Shown here: in pieces, positions 55,149-57,469 of the stretch | Layout: each line of letters begins with the position of its first letter | Numbering within the stretch: the first letter of the stretch is position 1 | Notes under the pieces: generated by a model | Database searches by the model: none | Seen by the model: the letters and a program-made list of their open reading frames with translations, nothing else | What the model was told of the DNA's origin: nothing | Made by a program: the position numbers and the translations under genes | Assembly: GCA_013178285.1 (NCBI GenBank) | Contig: JABLXD010000011.1 | Location: 1 to 57,469, forward strand | From: Methanofastidiosum sp. | GTDB taxonomy: Archaea; Methanobacteriota_B; Thermococci; Methanofastidiosales; Methanofastidiosaceae | Length of the DNA stretch: 57,469 bases | Reading direction: 5' to 3'

Positions 55149-56101
55149 AGAGATGCGTACTCCAATGCAAAGTACGATATTATTAAATCTGCTCCAGCAC
55201 GCTTTATTCCTAAAAGCAACTCTTTGATTACTTTATTTTCGTCTATCCAACCCATTTTCGACGCTGCTTTTACCATCGAATATTCTCCACTAACATTATA
55301 TGCTGCTGTTGGCATTTCAAACCTTTCTTTTACTCTATAAATCACATCAAGATACGGTAAAGCAGGCTTCACCATAATTATATCTGCGCCTTCTTTAATA
55401 TCAAGCTCAACTTCTCTCAAAGCTTCCAATATATTTGCCGGTTCCATTTGGTATGTTCTTCGATCTCCAAAGACGGGTGCAGAATGTGCGGCTTCTCTAA
55501 AAGGTCCGTAAAATGAAGATAAGTATTTTGCAGCATAGGACATAATCAAAATATCCTCAAAAGAATTTTTATCCAATTCTGCCCTTATTGCTTTTACTCT
55601 TCCATCCATCATGTCGGATGGGGCCACTATATCTGCACCTGCTTTTGCATGAGATAATGCAGTTTTTGATAATAATTTAAGTGTATCATCATTTTTTATA
55701 GTTCCCTCGCAAACTATCCCACAGTGACCATGTGAAGTGTACTGGCAAAGACAAATATCCGTTATTATAAGAAGGTCTGTTTTTTCTTTTATAGTCCTTA
55801 TGGCCTTTTGAACAATCCCTTTATCGTTATATGCTTCACTACCAACCTCATCTTTTTTGTCAGGCATACCAAAAAGTAAGACTCCTGGAATTCCAAGATC
55901 CTCGACTTTTTTTGTTATGGATTTCAACTCTGAAATGGGATACCTAAATTGTCCAGGCATAGACGGTATTTCTTCAACTTCATTTTTTTCATGGACAAAT
56001 ATGGGATAAATTAGATCACTTGAGTTTACATCGTGTTCTTTAAGTAGTTCTCTTAATTTTTCATTTTTTCTTAGTCTTCTTAATCTAACTTCTGGAAAGA
56101 T
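55145..56101 (-). CDS. hemB: Porphobilinogen synthase (delta-aminolevulinate dehydratase)
   Basis: Condenses two 5-aminolevulinate molecules into porphobilinogen. The zinc/metal loop [12 protein letters not shown], the Schiff-base lysines in [14 protein letters not shown] and [10 protein letters not shown], and NVSGEYSM are all present. The first ATG in frame (55960) would give only 271 residues and would lose conserved family sequence: RLRRLRKN and LIYPIFV are encoded upstream in the same open frame. No ATG, GTG or TTG exists in that stretch. The codon ATC at 56101-56099, seven bases after GGAGG, gives 318 residues, the normal length, and starts just where the family begins. It overlaps the hemA 3' end by 22 bases. 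Confidence 0.88.
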   Translation of the reverse strand: MFPEVRLRRLRKNEKLRELLKEHDVNSSDLIYPIFVHEKNEVEEIPSMPGQFRYPISELKSITKKVEDLGIPGVLLFGMPDKKDEVGSEAYNDKGIVQKAIRTIKEKTDLLIITDICLCQYTSHGHCGIVCEGTIKNDDTLKLLSKTALSHAKAGADIVAPSDMMDGRVKAIRAELDKNSFEDILIMSYAAKYLSSFYGPFREAAHSAPVFGDRRTYQMEPANILEALREVELDIKEGADIIMVKPALPYLDVIYRVKERFEMPTAAYNVSGEYSMVKAASKMGWIDENKVIKELLLGIKRAGADLIISYFALEYASL

Positions 56102-57309
56102 TCTACCGCCTCCAAATTATTGTATACCTTCTCCCTTAAATCTCTGACAGGTTTGTGAAGTACCTTAGAAACGATGGCCTTTGTAAGATCTTCTATAATC
56201 ATTATTTCTTTTTCATTATTTGTTCTTAACATCTTTAATGCCCTATCTAGCTCTGTTTTCCTTATATCTTCAGCTTTCATCCAGACATCCGCTATATATG
56301 GCTCTACAAACATTCCCTTGAGACTAGTTTCAAGTTTCTTTAATTCTTCTTCTACTATTAAGGAGGCTTTTTCTGCTTCTTCTCTCCTTATTTCCATATT
56401 CTCTTTTGCTATCTCTGAAAGAGAGTCAATATTGTATAAGTGAACACCTTCAATTTCTCCGACCGATTCATCAACATCTTTTGGTATAGCAATATCAATA
56501 ATAACAAGATCTTTATTTAGTTCTTTAATTATTTCTTTGATATCGCTTGCATGAATTATTGTGTGAGGTGCAGAAGTTGCAGTTATAACAAGATCTGAAA
56601 CTTTGATGTGATCTATTAGATAGTCAAATTTTAATGCTTGGCCTCCGATAGTTTCCGCAATATTTCTTGCTGTTTCATAATTTCTATTAGAAACATATAC
56701 TCCTTCAACACCTTTCGATGAAAGCGACTTTGCAATGAGGCAACTCATCTCCCCTGCTCCAACGATTAATATTCTTTTATCCATTAATGATCCAAATATT
56801 TTCTCAGCAAGTTTAACTGCAGCACTACCAACGGAAACTCCTCCTTTAGAAATATCCGTTTTTGTTCTTACAAGTTTTCCCACTCTTATTGCTTGATTAA
56901 AAATTATATCTAATAAAGAATCTGTTGAACATTCGCTCTTACATTCAAAATAATTATTTTTAACTTGGGATAGAATCTGATTTTCACCAATTATTAGGGA
57001 TTCCAAGCCTGAAGAAACTCTAAACAAGTGCCTTATTGCTTCATTTCCACTAGAAACTTCTAAATAATTCTCAACATCCGGGCTTATATCTTTCAAAAGT
57101 AGTATGATCCCTTCTATAGATTCCCCTCTGTCCGCTACAGCATATATTTCTGTTCTGTTGCATGTATTTAATATGACACATCCTTTTACCCCAGTTTCAC
57201 AGCATATTTGCCGCATAAGTTCATTTCTATGTTTTTTTGAAAAGGAGAATTTTTCTCTTACATGCACGGGTGCATTCTGATAAGTAATTTTAAAGTTTAA
57301 TAGGAACAT
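56080..57309 (-). CDS. hemA: Glutamyl-tRNA reductase
   Basis: Reduces glutamyl-tRNA to glutamate-1-semialdehyde, the first step of tetrapyrrole synthesis by the C5 route. Catalytic cysteine in [12 protein letters not shown] near residue 48; NADPH-binding [13 protein letters not shown] near 184; helical dimerisation domain at the C-terminus. Length is 409 residues. It starts three bases after the sirC stop and its end overlaps hemB, so the four genes sirC-hemA-hemB-glycosylase form one operon on the minus strand. Confidence 0.95.
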   Translation of the reverse strand: MFLLNFKITYQNAPVHVREKFSFSKKHRNELMRQICCETGVKGCVILNTCNRTEIYAVADRGESIEGIILLLKDISPDVENYLEVSSGNEAIRHLFRVSSGLESLIIGENQILSQVKNNYFECKSECSTDSLLDIIFNQAIRVGKLVRTKTDISKGGVSVGSAAVKLAEKIFGSLMDKRILIVGAGEMSCLIAKSLSSKGVEGVYVSNRNYETARNIAETIGGQALKFDYLIDHIKVSDLVITATSAPHTIIHASDIKEIIKELNKDLVIIDIAIPKDVDESVGEIEGVHLYNIDSLSEIAKENMEIRREEAEKASLIVEEELKKLETSLKGMFVEPYIADVWMKAEDIRKTELDRALKMLRTNNEKEIMIIEDLTKAIVSKVLHKPVRDLREKVYNNLEAVESFQKLD

Positions 57310-57312
57310 CTA

Positions 57313-57469
57313 TTATCCTCTCTTTATTCTTCCATAGGCCTCATCAAGGATTTCTCCTTTTTTTCTAGCATTAATTAAGTTTTTTGCTTCCTTTTCCTTA
57401 CTATCGATAAATTCAGTTAATTCTTCTTTAAGTTTTTTGGAATAGTATGGGCATTCGCCTTTGGTTGAT
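57313..57469 (-). CDS. Precorrin-2 dehydrogenase/siroheme synthase-like protein, C-terminal part
   Basis: The frame is open to the right edge, so only the last 51 residues are here: STKGECPYYSKKL, then charged helices, ending GRIKRG. This matches the C-terminal helical part of precorrin-2 dehydrogenases (SirC/Met8/CysG N-terminal type), which make sirohydrochlorin, the F430 and siroheme precursor. The fit with neighbouring hemA and hemB supports it. Confidence 0.7.
   Translation of the reverse strand, partial: STKGECPYYSKKLKEELTEFIDSKEKEAKNLINARKKGEILDEAYGRIKRG

Noticed and set aside
1-57469. CRISPR arrays, rRNA genes, complete insertion sequences
   Set aside because: No regularly spaced direct repeats, rRNA signature or transposase gene with terminal repeats was found by eye.

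Overview
The window is a piece of an AT-rich euryarchaeal chromosome, most likely from a methanogen. Archaeal markers are topoisomerase VI (both subunits), fibrillarin, Gar1, SRP54, TATA/BRE promoters, leaderless genes and GGTGAT-type ribosome binding sites. The methanogen call rests on a complete coenzyme F430 gene set (cfbA, E, D, C, B) plus a RamA-type corrinoid activase. RamA points to methyl-compound use. Low GC together with these genes would fit a Methanofastidiosum-like lineage, but that placement is inference and no 16S gene is present.

Layout. 1-7.4 kb: end of a sodium:solute symporter, then a giant secreted DUF11-repeat surface protein split by an apparent frameshift. 7.4-14.9 kb: topoisomerase VI A and B, a DUF167 protein, a metallo-beta-lactamase-fold protein, ValS, TruA and tRNA-Gln(CTG). 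14.9-18.5 kb: small regulators, fibrillarin, a lipoprotein and an MFS carrier. 18.5-23.2 kb: a very AT-rich accessory patch with two unrecognised large proteins, a broken partial copy of one of them on the opposite strand, and tRNA-Tyr(GTA) at its edge. 23.3-31.8 kb: a diverged ATP-type PEP carboxykinase, a DHH/RecJ-like nuclease, UvrC, an AEC carrier, and an MFS carrier with an M20 amidohydrolase. 31.9-36.3 kb: a membrane-anchored TIM-barrel protein, Gar1, a PLP sulfur-amino-acid enzyme and a small unknown. 36.3-43.9 kb: a GlcD-like/HdrD-like oxidoreductase pair divergent from ramA, followed by a WYL protein and a PLP-fold protein. 43.9-47.9 kb: membrane proteins, a stand-alone Lrp ligand domain, a membrane-bound winged-helix regulator and SRP54.

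47.9-57.5 kb is a tetrapyrrole district. sirC (partial), hemA and hemB make early tetrapyrrole and sirohydrochlorin precursors, and cfbA-E convert sirohydrochlorin to F430, the nickel cofactor of methyl-CoM reductase. The two operons are both on the minus strand and are separated by an orphan response regulator and a TPR gene on the plus strand.

The less expected signals are a hemB gene whose only plausible start is ATC, a pair of 9-base direct repeats flanking the presumed cfbA TATA box, two frameshifted genes (one at an A7 run that is also a legal -1 slippery heptamer), the uncharacterised 18.8-23 kb patch, and a 91-base element bounded by AGAACCGGC/GCCGGTTCT. No CRISPR array, complete insertion sequence or rRNA was seen.
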